Part shown: piece after piece, positions 1 through 9,385 of the stretch | Numbering within the stretch: position 1 is the stretch's first letter | How the letters are laid out: every line of letters begins with the position of its first letter | Assembly: GCA_025359125.1 (NCBI GenBank) | Contig: JANYHI010000083.1 | Location: forward strand, 40,100 to 104,099 | Direction of reading: 5' to 3' | Source of the DNA: Cytophagales bacterium | GTDB taxonomy: Bacteria > Bacteroidota > Bacteroidia > Cytophagales > Cyclobacteriaceae | DNA length: 64,000 bases | Program-made: the position numbers and the translations under genes | Notes under the pieces: model-generated | Databases searched by the model: none | Seen by the model: the letters and a program-made list of their open reading frames with translations, nothing else | Told to the model about the DNA's origin: nothing

Positions 1-383
1 TGCAGATCAATTTCATGTCCACCATCAAACTCCATTATCTTTGGGTTTAATTTTAACTTCTGATTCAGCTTTTCCATTTCGTCTATCTTCTCCTTTGTAA
101 TGAATGGATCTTGCCTTCCTATAACCTGAACAATTTCTTTTCCTTTCAAGAGATAATTTCCTTTTTCAAAATTCATATCAGTAGGAAATAAGCCTGCCCA
201 AAGAATACCTTCTGGAGCGATGATGCAAACTTTGTTTTCAGCTAACGATTTAAACTTCTGAATAAAGAATTTACCCAGTTGTCCATATCCATGAAGAACC
301 CACCAAACTTGTTTTGTTTCAGAGTTGATCTCTCCAAGCTTATAGTATTTGGTTTTATAATTGAATTCCAGCTCTTTTTCCAT
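1..383 (-). CDS. alpha/beta hydrolase (phospholipase/carboxylesterase-like), C-terminus cut by window start
   Basis: Manual reverse-complement translation from ATG at 383: MEKELEFNYKTKYYKLGEINSETKQVWWVLHGYGQLGKFFIQKFKSLAENKVCIIAPEGILWAG...VIGRQDPFITKEK...EFDGGHEIDLQ. LHGYGQ oxyanion region and GGHEI His motif; open to window edge so absent from the ORF track. Confidence 0.7.
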   Translation of the reverse strand, partial: MEKELEFNYKTKYYKLGEINSETKQVWWVLHGYGQLGKFFIQKFKSLAENKVCIIAPEGILWAGLFPTDMNFEKGNYLLKGKEIVQVIGRQDPFITKEKIDEMEKLNQKLKLNPKIMEFDGGHEIDL

Positions 384-444
384 AAGCGAAATGTCAAAAA
401 AAAAACCTTGCTTTTGGCAAGGTCTCTATTCAAGTTTAAATGAT

Positions 445-876
445 CTATCGTTTGAAACCTAGTGCGCTGCCTCCGCATTTCCCGGTTGAGCCGTCAAAAG
501 TATATTGTATGTAATAGATGCCGGTAGCATTGCAAGGATAAGCTATTGCGGAAATGAATTGACCATTGATTTTACTGGTAGCCACCTTGTTTCTTCCAGA
601 ATCAAATAGCGTAACTACAATTCCATCGGTGGCAGCACCATTTGCACAAAGATTAATCATGTATTGAGTGCCTTTGGTAAAAACGTAGCTGTATTCTACT
701 TTTTCTTTTGCTCCACTCTCGCCATCAACTTTATAGCTTTTCAAGAAATTAAAACCCGATGCTAGTTTAGGAATGCACGCATTGGCAAAATTATCTGGGT
801 TACACTGTCCATTAAGCTTAATCGTGCCAGCACTTAAGATGGATGCAAAGAAGGTTATTAAAAGAGCCTTTTTCAT
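445..876 (-). CDS. secreted Cys-containing protein of unknown function
   Basis: Signal peptide MKKALLITFFASILSAGTIKLNG followed by soluble domain with several Cys; 16 bp from upstream gene. Confidence 0.65.
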   Translation of the reverse strand: MKKALLITFFASILSAGTIKLNGQCNPDNFANACIPKLASGFNFLKSYKVDGESGAKEKVEYSYVFTKGTQYMINLCANGAATDGIVVTLFDSGRNKVATSKINGQFISAIAYPCNATGIYYIQYTFDGSTGKCGGSALGFKR

Positions 877-892
877 ATAGAATTTCGAAATT

Positions 893-1786
893 TTAACCGA
901 TTATTTTGTTTCTAATAATGTTTGTGAGATTCTTAATATTCTCAACATCTTGATTAGTAATATTAATAGTAGTAGTGCTGTTATCTTTAATCATTGCCAC
1001 TCCGTTCACCACTTCCATAGTAGATTCTTTGTAGGTATAAGTAATATTAATCTTATCAAATGCAACCTTCAATGTTTCCATGTCATTCAATAAAGATGCC
1101 ATGTTTGCATCATCCTTGTAAAAAGAAAGAAGCAATACAATTTGTTCCAGAATAATTTTTTGTTCGCCTACTTTTTCCTGTAGTTCTTTATTCTTACTGT
1201 CTTTAGCGGCTACCTGACAAGTTATTTGCATGGCTTCTACCCATCCGCCAACGAGTAAAAGAACACTTAAATTAGCTCTGCTTTGGGTTTGCAAATAGTG
1301 ATTGATGCTATTGAAATTCTGAGTAGTTATCAACAATAAGGAGTCGAGATTTTTGCTATTAGTGGCAAGTCTTCCAATTGTTTCAATATCAAAGAATTGG
1401 CCAATATTTAAACCATCGGCTAGTGACTTGATAGAAGACAGATATTTAATTCCATCCTGATTTTGCTCATAGATATTGGTATATCCCAAATCTGTTCCGT
1501 AAACCCCCAGATTGAGGGCTTTCTTATAATTGCTGTTATACTTAGGCAGATTATCTGATGTATTTAAAAGAGCAGAATTGTACTTAGTGCCGGACTCTTT
1601 TAATAGTACAGAGATCTCCAGAGGGCTTGGTATCTGCTGCAAAATACTGTTAATAACCTCCTCATCAATGGTGGGTCCTGTTTTGGTAGAATCCAAACTG
1701 TTAAGGAATGCTTGTTCATCTGGCTTCTTGCTTGATCCACAGGCAGATAGGAATAGTGCAATTAGTCCAATAGATAAAAGTCTCAT
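893..1786 (-). CDS. predicted lipoprotein, helical, unknown function
   Basis: ORF 893..1828; likely start at internal Met giving MRLLSIGLIALFLSACGSSKK with lipobox LSAC. Confidence 0.7.
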   Translation of the reverse strand: MRLLSIGLIALFLSACGSSKKPDEQAFLNSLDSTKTGPTIDEEVINSILQQIPSPLEISVLLKESGTKYNSALLNTSDNLPKYNSNYKKALNLGVYGTDLGYTNIYEQNQDGIKYLSSIKSLADGLNIGQFFDIETIGRLATNSKNLDSLLLITTQNFNSINHYLQTQSRANLSVLLLVGGWVEAMQITCQVAAKDSKNKELQEKVGEQKIILEQIVLLLSFYKDDANMASLLNDMETLKVAFDKINITYTYKESTMEVVNGVAMIKDNSTTTINITNQDVENIKNLTNIIRNKIIG

Positions 1787-1845
1787 AACTATTCTATTAT
1801 TATTTACAAAATTAAGAATTCGATACACGTAACCAAGCCTTCTAT

Positions 1846-4800
1846 TTATCTCTTTTTAAATGGTATTGATACCTTATCGGGGATGCTAAACTTACCAAAA
1901 AAATCAATTAACTTCTTCAGCCATTCATTATAAAGAGAAATGTAAAATAATAAGCCCATCATCCAAATAATAAGCAGGTTAAACCAGAAAGTACTAACAG
2001 TGTTACCCAACAGATTTTTTTCAGGCACAAAGAAAGGTGCTCTGTAATCAAATAAATTCGTAGGCTTGGGCTCTTGAAAGATCGGGTTTATTTGTTGGAT
2101 CAATTTTCCTTCATATTCAAGCAATCGATCTTTTGTATTTACATTTTTTACAAGGTCTGCTAAGCTCTCGTTGTAATAGTTATTCTTTTCATCGTTGATG
2201 TTATGGCCAGCCTTTTCATCAAATGCCATGCGCTTTTCAATCAGCAAAACATTTTCATTATAAATGGTTTGATAATGCTTTTTATAATCTTCGAAGTAGT
2301 TATCGAGAATGCCACCCCTTATTTTACTATAATTCTCTGGCAAGAAATCTTTAGATAAGTCAACTTTTTCAAAACCTGGTTTGTACGGTTCGGCTTTTAA
2401 GCTAGTAATCAAAATATTGAGATTGTATGCCACTAATTTCTTGATGGAATCATTTTTGGATTCGAAATTTTGGAGGACAAATAGATTTCTTCTTTTAAGG
2501 TTATCGTACAGGTAAGCGGCTTTGAAATCTGCCTTGGCTTCTTCGCGTTCATATTTATAATACGTGGCCTCGTATTCATTCGATGTAAACTGATGCGTGG
2601 CCAAGGCTTCGTACGCCCAACGAGAAGCCATAAAGTCTGCCACTACCGGCACTTTTCCTTTTGTAGATATTAGATTATTTAACTTATCGAAATTGAATAG
2701 CAGCCCACTCAAAATCATTTGAGGGATTAACAATAGCGGAATCATTACGTAAACAGTAACTGCCGAATTAAAGGCAGATGAAATATTCAGCCCAAGAATG
2801 TTGGCAAAGCATGAAGTTGTAAAAAGAACAAACCAAAATGCAAATGTCATTCCGTGAATTTCAAGAATGAGATTTCCCAATAACACAAACGTGAATGTTT
2901 GAATGGCCGACATTAAAAATAGAATAGCCAGCTTAGAAAGCAGGTAGCTATTCCAACTTAAATTGAGGAATGATTCTCTCTTTAAAATTTTTCTGTCGCG
3001 AATAATTTCTTCCGCGCTCACCGTTAATCCCATGAAGAGCGCAACGATTATCGACATCAATAAAAAAGCGGGAAAGTTATCATTGAATCTAAAAATGTAT
3101 TCTTTTCCTCCTGGCGCACTTTTGTATTTAATGATGAAAGCAAGAATGGTAGCCAGCAAAGGAGCTTCCAATAAGTTGATGAGTAGATATTGCTTATTGC
3201 TGAGCTTAGAAAGAAAATCTCTTGTAGTGAAAACTGCAATTTGTTTTAGTTTCCCGGGAATATTTAATGTGCTAGGAGGTTCTTCTTTAACATCTTCAAG
3301 GCGATTAATTTTGAAGCGCTCTTTATACATCTCATGCCACTGCGGAGGAGTAACTTTTCTCTTACTGGTAGGCTGACCATATTCATCAACCACTTTTGCC
3401 TCAATAATATTAAAAATTTGTTCTGGGTTTACGTTACCACAGGTCTCGCATTGTCCGCGATTGCTATCAACCTGATGAGTTGCTTTCTTGAAATAAGTAA
3501 CGGCTTCCACAGGGCTACCATAGTAGGAGGGAAACCCGCCAGTATCCATGATTACCATCTTATCAAACATTTTGTAAATATCTGATGAAGGTTGATGGAT
3601 AACCACAAAAATTAATTTGCCTTTTAAGGATAATTCTTTTAGGAGGTCAATAACATTTTCTGAATCTCTGGATGAAAGACCTGATGTGGGTTCATCTAAG
3701 AAGAGAATTGCTGGCTCACGAATTAATTCTAGTGCTATATTTAATCTTTTGCGCTGCCCACCACTTATTTTTTTATCGAGTACACTTCCTACCGTTAAAT
3801 CTTTGCGCTGATCCAGCCCCAGATTTTCTAGTGTGGCCATTACCCGCTCGTGCAGTTGTTGTTCTGAAAAATCTGCAAAGCAAAGTTTAGCGTTGTAATA
3901 TAAGTTTTGATAGACAGTAAGTTCTTCAATCAACAAATCATCTTGCGATACAAAACCAATTACGCCTTGAATTTTATCTTTTTGAGTGTTGATATCAAAT
4001 CCATTAATCAGAATTTCGCCTTGCGATGGTTTCTCTAAACCAGCAAGCGTAAGTAGAAGAGTGGTTTTACCTGCTCCACTGGCACCCATAATTCCAATTA
4101 GTTTGCCAGGCCCTTCAGCAATGAACACATCGCGCAATCCTATCGCCCCATTCGGAAATTTAAACTCTTTAACATTGGCGTTGAATGATAACTTAGTTGT
4201 CTTAATCTCCTCATTGAAGTGGGCAACTAAATCGCTATAGTAGAGTGCATCACCAGCCTGAGTTTTAATAGTGCTTCCATGCGAGAAGAGGTAAACACGA
4301 TTGGGCTGAATGATGAATCCATTTAGGATATTGGCTTCTTCGCCTAAATATTTTGTGAAATACATTTCAACGCTACTCACCCTCATAAAAATAAGGTTGC
4401 CTGTTATATGGCCATGAGTATGTTTTTGAAGTTCTGTGGATTTCTGTTGAGAAGAATTGAGAATAAGAATGTCTTTAAAATTCAAGTCTTCAACTTTCTC
4501 TGACGTAATAAATGATTCAATGATTTTGTACTCTTCCTGACCGATATTAAAAACAGTAGAGACTGTATTGATAATTTCAATTCGTTGAGGTGTAAAATTT
4601 TTATCTGAACCAACCAGCTCTAATAATTTGATGAGAACTACTACTTTTTGCTTTTGAGTAAGGGTCTTATTTATTTTTTTACAGATACCGAGTGTCTTAA
4701 CAGAATCTTTTACGGAAGTGAGTTTATTTTTTTCATCTCCGGCACTTTGCTTATTGTATCCAGAAAACTCATCGTAAAGCTCTAAGTATTCTTTAATTGA

Positions 4801-4926
4801 ATCTTGATCTAATTCTGTTTGGAAGAAATTGATGACAAACTGGCGCTCATTGACTGTTACACCACCATCTTGTTTGGTGATAATAGCAAATAACTGCGTT
4901 AGCGCCTTTAGAATTTCTTCACTCAT
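1846..4926 (-). CDS. ABCG-like ABC transporter (ATPase + ABC-2 permease) with N-terminal TerB-like domain
   Basis: Walker A GIMGASGAGKTTLL, signature SGGQRKRLNIALEL, Walker B AILFLDEPTSGLSS, multiple TM segments in C-terminal half; N-terminus resembles TerB-like helical domain. Confidence 0.85.
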   Translation of the reverse strand: MSEEILKALTQLFAIITKQDGGVTVNERQFVINFFQTELDQDSIKEYLELYDEFSGYNKQSAGDEKNKLTSVKDSVKTLGICKKINKTLTQKQKVVVLIKLLELVGSDKNFTPQRIEIINTVSTVFNIGQEEYKIIESFITSEKVEDLNFKDILILNSSQQKSTELQKHTHGHITGNLIFMRVSSVEMYFTKYLGEEANILNGFIIQPNRVYLFSHGSTIKTQAGDALYYSDLVAHFNEEIKTTKLSFNANVKEFKFPNGAIGLRDVFIAEGPGKLIGIMGASGAGKTTLLLTLAGLEKPSQGEILINGFDINTQKDKIQGVIGFVSQDDLLIEELTVYQNLYYNAKLCFADFSEQQLHERVMATLENLGLDQRKDLTVGSVLDKKISGGQRKRLNIALELIREPAILFLDEPTSGLSSRDSENVIDLLKELSLKGKLIFVVIHQPSSDIYKMFDKMVIMDTGGFPSYYGSPVEAVTYFKKATHQVDSNRGQCETCGNVNPEQIFNIIEAKVVDEYGQPTSKRKVTPPQWHEMYKERFKINRLEDVKEEPPSTLNIPGKLKQIAVFTTRDFLSKLSNKQYLLINLLEAPLLATILAFIIKYKSAPGGKEYIFRFNDNFPAFLLMSIIVALFMGLTVSAEEIIRDRKILKRESFLNLSWNSYLLSKLAILFLMSAIQTFTFVLLGNLILEIHGMTFAFWFVLFTTSCFANILGLNISSAFNSAVTVYVMIPLLLIPQMILSGLLFNFDKLNNLISTKGKVPVVADFMASRWAYEALATHQFTSNEYEATYYKYEREEAKADFKAAYLYDNLKRRNLFVLQNFESKNDSIKKLVAYNLNILITSLKAEPYKPGFEKVDLSKDFLPENYSKIRGGILDNYFEDYKKHYQTIYNENVLLIEKRMAFDEKAGHNINDEKNNYYNESLADLVKNVNTKDRLLEYEGKLIQQINPIFQEPKPTNLFDYRAPFFVPEKNLLGNTVSTFWFNLLIIWMMGLLFYISLYNEWLKKLIDFFGKFSIPDKVSIPFKKR

Positions 4927-4965
4927 TCTGCGAGAAGTTAATTGCTAATAACTGTTAACGGGTAA

Positions 4966-5328
4966 CTAGTAAGTTTTGAATTCGAACGGAATCTCTACCA
5001 ATTCAGAAAACTCTTGGCCTGCTTCTTCCATATCTTCATCATCATCATGAAAATACCAGATTACTTTCACGCCTTTGATTTCTTCGAGGGCAGAAAGCAC
5101 GTCTAATATCAATTTAGAAGAAGCGGTGTTAAAATATTCTAGTTTAAAAGCAAATTCAGTGGCAGGATTAGCTGCTGTGGCATATGTGTTTATCCACTCA
5201 ATCACTGGCTTATAAAACTCAGCTGAGTCTTCTGGCAAAGAGCGGCCACTGATTTCAAAAATTCCATTCTTTTTGTCAAGTAAAATGGTGGGTGTATCTT
5301 CAGTTCCTTTAAGATTTAAGATTTCCAT
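4966..5328 (-). CDS. SiaC-family (DUF1987) regulatory phosphoprotein
   Basis: 120 aa; motif LEYFNTASSKLILDVL and N-terminal TPTILLDKKNGIFEISGRSLPEDS typical of DUF1987/SiaC; T68 sits in the FNTASSK motif. Confidence 0.8.
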   Translation of the reverse strand: MEILNLKGTEDTPTILLDKKNGIFEISGRSLPEDSAEFYKPVIEWINTYATAANPATEFAFKLEYFNTASSKLILDVLSALEEIKGVKVIWYFHDDDEDMEEAGQEFSELVEIPFEFKTY

Positions 5329-5352
5329 GATGGTTCAGTTTTATTTTATTAA

Positions 5353-5907
5353 TTATTCTTTTTCACGAGAGATATTTACTTTCAAGCAGAAAAAATCGTA
5401 CTCAGCGTCCATGCTGCTGAATGAGAATTCTAATTTCTCCCCCGATTTTCTGGCCATATCAACAAAGCCTAAACCGGCACCTCCCTTTTCAGAAATTTGC
5501 GTGTTCTTAATAATGTCTTTATACATTTCTTTGAGTCCCTCTTTGTCTTTGGAGTTCAGATCTTCTAGATTTTTAGTAAGCCCTGCAACTTTTGATTTAG
5601 GAATTGGATTGCCTGTCATTACGCAATAGCGTTTATCATCTTTGCTGATCATAAAGATGGCGCTTTTGCTTACGAGAGATCCAGCCTGTAATCCTTGTTC
5701 GCTGCTGTGCTTCACAATATTTTGTAATGCCTCAACCATTACGTTAAAAACCTTACGCTTAGTGCCTGAATCTTCGCCAGAAGAATCGAGGTTACGCTCG
5801 GCCATTGACAGAATAGATTTGGTAGTTTCTTGCGTGAAATCGCCATCGTATACCAAGATCAGTTTCTGGGACATCATGGTCCGGTGCAGTTCGTAGATAT
5901 AATTCAT
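5353..5907 (-). CDS. SiaB-family GHKL-type protein kinase
   Basis: N-box-like VEALQNIVKHS and G-box-like GGAGLGFVDMARKS; adjacent to SiaC-like gene. Confidence 0.75.
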   Translation of the reverse strand: MNYIYELHRTMMSQKLILVYDGDFTQETTKSILSMAERNLDSSGEDSGTKRKVFNVMVEALQNIVKHSSEQGLQAGSLVSKSAIFMISKDDKRYCVMTGNPIPKSKVAGLTKNLEDLNSKDKEGLKEMYKDIIKNTQISEKGGAGLGFVDMARKSGEKLEFSFSSMDAEYDFFCLKVNISREKE

Positions 5908-6005
5908 TGCTTTATTGTTTGGGTTCCGAATTTATGAGTTTTAAGCTAAAGTATCCTATTAATTTGATGTGTAATTAGCAATTAAGAAACGATTCTTCAA
6001 ATGTT

Positions 6006-9000
6006 TTAGAGTTTAATACCGATTAATAATACGTCATCTGTCTGTTTGTGGTCTGCCTTCCAGCCTTCCCACTCGGCATCAAATACCTGCGCAGCTTCTA
6101 CCATTGGTTTGGTATGTACTCGTTCAATAATCTCTCTCGTTTTCTTAGGGCCAAACTTTCGTACCTCTGGGCCTCCGAACTGATCAGGGAAACCATCTGA
6201 GCTAAAGTAAAAGGAGTCTCCTTTGGCAAGCTCAAGGCGCGTTGTTGTGAAGTTGGTTTGGTTTTTAAAAATGCCACCACCAATCGGGAATTTATTTCCT
6301 TTCACCTCTTCCATCATCCCGCTCTTCATGATATACAAAGGTCGATGTGCTCCCGCATACTCAACTGTTTTAGTTTCTGTGTTGATGCGGCAAAGCGCAA
6401 TGTCCATTCCGTCTTTAGTGGCCGAATCTTCCTGATCTTGGCGAAGTGTTTGAGTTACGCCTTCATCTAATAAGTCAAGTATTTTTCCGGGCTCCGTAAT
6501 CTTTCTGCTTCGAACAATATCATTCAATAAGAAGTATCCGATCAACGAAAGTAGAGCGCCTGGAACTCCGTGCCCAGTGCAGTCTACGGCAGCTATGAAA
6601 ATATCATTCTTAATTTGAACAAACCATGGAAAGTCTCCACTTACCACATCTCTGGGTTTGTATAAAATGAAGGAGTCCGGTAAAGCTTTGTTGATCAATC
6701 TTGTATTTGGAAGAATAGCATTTTGAATTCTTTTTGCGTAGTTGATGGAATCGTTGATCTTCTTATTCTTATTCTGAATTTCAAGTTCAATCTCTTTTCG
6801 CTCTGTAATATCATGAGAAACTACCAATACAGATTCAATGTTTTCCTGATCATCATATTCAGGAATTGCATTCACCTGCATTACTCGCTGTCCTAATTCA
6901 GAAGGGAAATCCATCTCTACCGAAACCTTATCATTCGTGTTATTTACTTGCTCCACAATAGATAGCCATTGATCTAAAATGATGGTATCCAAATCTGCTT
7001 CTTTGACTTTTTTATTGATGAAGCGCTCTGGTGATTTTCCGGTATAAGATTCAATAGTAGGGTTGATATAGGAAATAGAATCGTGCTCGAGACGGGTAAT
7101 GATATCTAGAGAGTTTTCAGATAACGCCTGCATCTTACTGCGCATCCGCTGCTCTTGCTCGGCCAATCTTCGTTCTGTAATATCGCGTGAGTTGAGAATA
7201 AATCCATGAATGGCAGGATTGGACATGAAGTTAGTTCCTGTAGCTTCCAACCAGATGTAACGATCGTCTTTCGTTTTATACTCAAGCTGCACGGTCATTT
7301 TTTCATTAGGATGAGAGCGCAAGAAGTCAAATAATCCTTTTGCTACTTCCAGGCTATTAGGGTGTACACGATCTAAATCGCTTTGGCCTTGTAATTCTTT
7401 TTGGTTGTACCCTAAAATGGTTTCTACAGAAGGAGAGATGTATCTGATTTTGCCGTCTTCTTCATAAATGGTAATAACCTCAGAAGCGTTTTCCAGCAAT
7501 AGCTGCATTCTGTTTTGTGTGCGGTTAACTTCTTCAATTTGCTCTTCTAACTTAATGTTTGAGCGTTGTAATTCTTCTTGTGTGGCACGCATCTCTTCCG
7601 CATTTTGGCGCAACACTTCTTGTTTTTCGGTAAGTTCGGCACTCAATGCTTGAGATTCTCCCAATAGTTTACGAGTGCGTTCATTTACTTTTATGTTAAA
7701 GATGGTACGCGCCAGAATCACACTTAGTTCTTGCACAAACTTTACTTGCGATGAGTCGAATTTTTTTAATCCTGCTAACTCTACAACTCCATAAACTTCT
7801 TCGTTAGTAATGAGTGGTACAATAAGTATGCAATTGGGCTTTTGGTCTCCTAAAATACCTGAGGTAAGTGTTACATATTCATCCGGTATTTCAGTCCTCA
7901 GAACATAATCTTTCTCGGCTGCCGCTTGCCCTACCAATCCTTCGGCAAACCGGAATGAATTCTTTAAGTATTTTTTTCGACTGTATGCAAAGCTAGCTCT
8001 CAATTCAATCAGCTTTACTTTATCATCATTTACCACATAAAATGCACCTTGCACAGCGTTTATTTTTTCGATGATGAATTGGATAATATCATCTCCAAGT
8101 CCATCGATAGTATCATGTAGCCTTAATATTTCAGCAACTTCTGCCACACCTCTCACAATCCAGTTGCGTTCTTTATCTCTGCGTTCGTTTTCAATCAGAT
8201 TTTCGCGCATGTTCAACAGCGCTAACCCAAGCGTATCATTTTCGCTGGCAGGTTTATAGGCTGCATTAAATTTACCTTCGCCTACTAATCTTGCAAACTG
8301 CGCACTTCCTTTCAAGGTTTGAACTAACCCGTCAACCTTATTGGCCATCTGACCAAATTCATCGCTGCTGGTAGCTTCAACTTTGTCTGGTAAAATTCCA
8401 TTAGATACCATTTCTAATGTATCTCTCATGGTATGAAGCGGCTGAGTTAGGGAACGTGCAAAAAGAGACGCTGCTCCAAAGGCAATTAGGATGATGGCTA
8501 ATCCGCTAAACAGATAGATTCTTTTCAAATCGCTTCCCTGACTGTTAAGCTCATCAGTATCCATTTTAACAATTAATGCCCAAGGTGCTTGACTGATTTT
8601 TCTATAGGCAGCTATAACTTCTTTTTTTCTGTAGTCCTTGCCTGTGGCCAATCCATTTTTTCCCTCTAGAGCTAAATTAATTTCGTGTACTTCTTTGCTA
8701 TCCTTCTCAAAGAATTTTAAAAAAGCCCCGGGATCATTGCGGAGTGGACTTGCCAAGATTACTTTTTGAGTAGTTTGATCAATCAGTCCGATAAATGCCT
8801 CGCCCGTATTGCCCAAACCGATTGGATCTTCGAGCGATTTATAAATGGATGATAAGTTGATTGTGAAAATAATGATGTGGTTGTGAGCAGGTGCGCCTAC
8901 ATAAACGAAATAGCTCTTATCTATTTTCTTAACTGTGCTGAAGTAAAGTTTGCTTGCTGCATTTGAGAGGAAGGCTCCATCGGGATCAGCAAAATGCCCC

Positions 9001-9365
9001 ATGGTTTTATTGGATGAGTTTGCTCGTATCTCAGCTTGTTGATTGATGATTGTTATCTCGTTTAACTTGAATTCATCTTTTATTTTAGAAAGACTTGCTG
9101 CTAGTGAATCGGGAGAATTAGTTAACAATTTTTTAAACTCATCTGAATTTTGAAAGAATGAAATTGTGGAGCCAATATGATTGAGATAGGAATTGATTTG
9201 CGCTGCTCGGTTGTCTGCAATCACAGACAGATTGACACCCAACTTTTCTTTTGCAGCATTTTCATTAATATGAAAAGTGAAGAGAGAAATAAGGAGTACT
9301 GTAACCAATGAAATGATTACAATTAACCCAGTAATCTTAGTGCTTATTTTTATATTCTTAAACAT
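6006..9365 (-). CDS. SiaA-like multi-domain sensor: periplasmic Cache-like, HAMP, GAF, coiled coil, two PAS, SpoIIE/PP2C phosphatase
   Basis: N-terminal TM helix + extracytoplasmic domain, second TM, HAMP, GAF (EGLVGQAAAEKDY), PAS-PAC (YIWLEATGTNF...DITERR; VVSHDITERK), SpoIIE core RDVVSGDF...FIAAVDCTGHGVPGALLSLIG. Confidence 0.85.
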   Translation of the reverse strand: MFKNIKISTKITGLIVIISLVTVLLISLFTFHINENAAKEKLGVNLSVIADNRAAQINSYLNHIGSTISFFQNSDEFKKLLTNSPDSLAASLSKIKDEFKLNEITIINQQAEIRANSSNKTMGHFADPDGAFLSNAASKLYFSTVKKIDKSYFVYVGAPAHNHIIIFTINLSSIYKSLEDPIGLGNTGEAFIGLIDQTTQKVILASPLRNDPGAFLKFFEKDSKEVHEINLALEGKNGLATGKDYRKKEVIAAYRKISQAPWALIVKMDTDELNSQGSDLKRIYLFSGLAIILIAFGAASLFARSLTQPLHTMRDTLEMVSNGILPDKVEATSSDEFGQMANKVDGLVQTLKGSAQFARLVGEGKFNAAYKPASENDTLGLALLNMRENLIENERRDKERNWIVRGVAEVAEILRLHDTIDGLGDDIIQFIIEKINAVQGAFYVVNDDKVKLIELRASFAYSRKKYLKNSFRFAEGLVGQAAAEKDYVLRTEIPDEYVTLTSGILGDQKPNCILIVPLITNEEVYGVVELAGLKKFDSSQVKFVQELSVILARTIFNIKVNERTRKLLGESQALSAELTEKQEVLRQNAEEMRATQEELQRSNIKLEEQIEEVNRTQNRMQLLLENASEVITIYEEDGKIRYISPSVETILGYNQKELQGQSDLDRVHPNSLEVAKGLFDFLRSHPNEKMTVQLEYKTKDDRYIWLEATGTNFMSNPAIHGFILNSRDITERRLAEQEQRMRSKMQALSENSLDIITRLEHDSISYINPTIESYTGKSPERFINKKVKEADLDTIILDQWLSIVEQVNNTNDKVSVEMDFPSELGQRVMQVNAIPEYDDQENIESVLVVSHDITERKEIELEIQNKNKKINDSINYAKRIQNAILPNTRLINKALPDSFILYKPRDVVSGDFPWFVQIKNDIFIAAVDCTGHGVPGALLSLIGYFLLNDIVRSRKITEPGKILDLLDEGVTQTLRQDQEDSATKDGMDIALCRINTETKTVEYAGAHRPLYIMKSGMMEEVKGNKFPIGGGIFKNQTNFTTTRLELAKGDSFYFSSDGFPDQFGGPEVRKFGPKKTREIIERVHTKPMVEAAQVFDAEWEGWKADHKQTDDVLLIGIKL

Positions 9366-9385
9366 GCTATTTCGGCATTATTTGT

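Noticed and set aside
242-478. 78-aa minus-strand ORF in the track
   Set aside because: It overlaps in another frame the edge-truncated hydrolase read from ATG at 383, which has clear protein motifs.
2963-4240. Plus-strand ORFs inside the ABC transporter gene
   Set aside because: Antisense shadows of a well-supported coding sequence; no family motifs.
1846-4926. Tellurite-resistance operon based on TerB-like domain
   Set aside because: No other ter genes present; the TerB-like region is only a domain within an ABC transporter.
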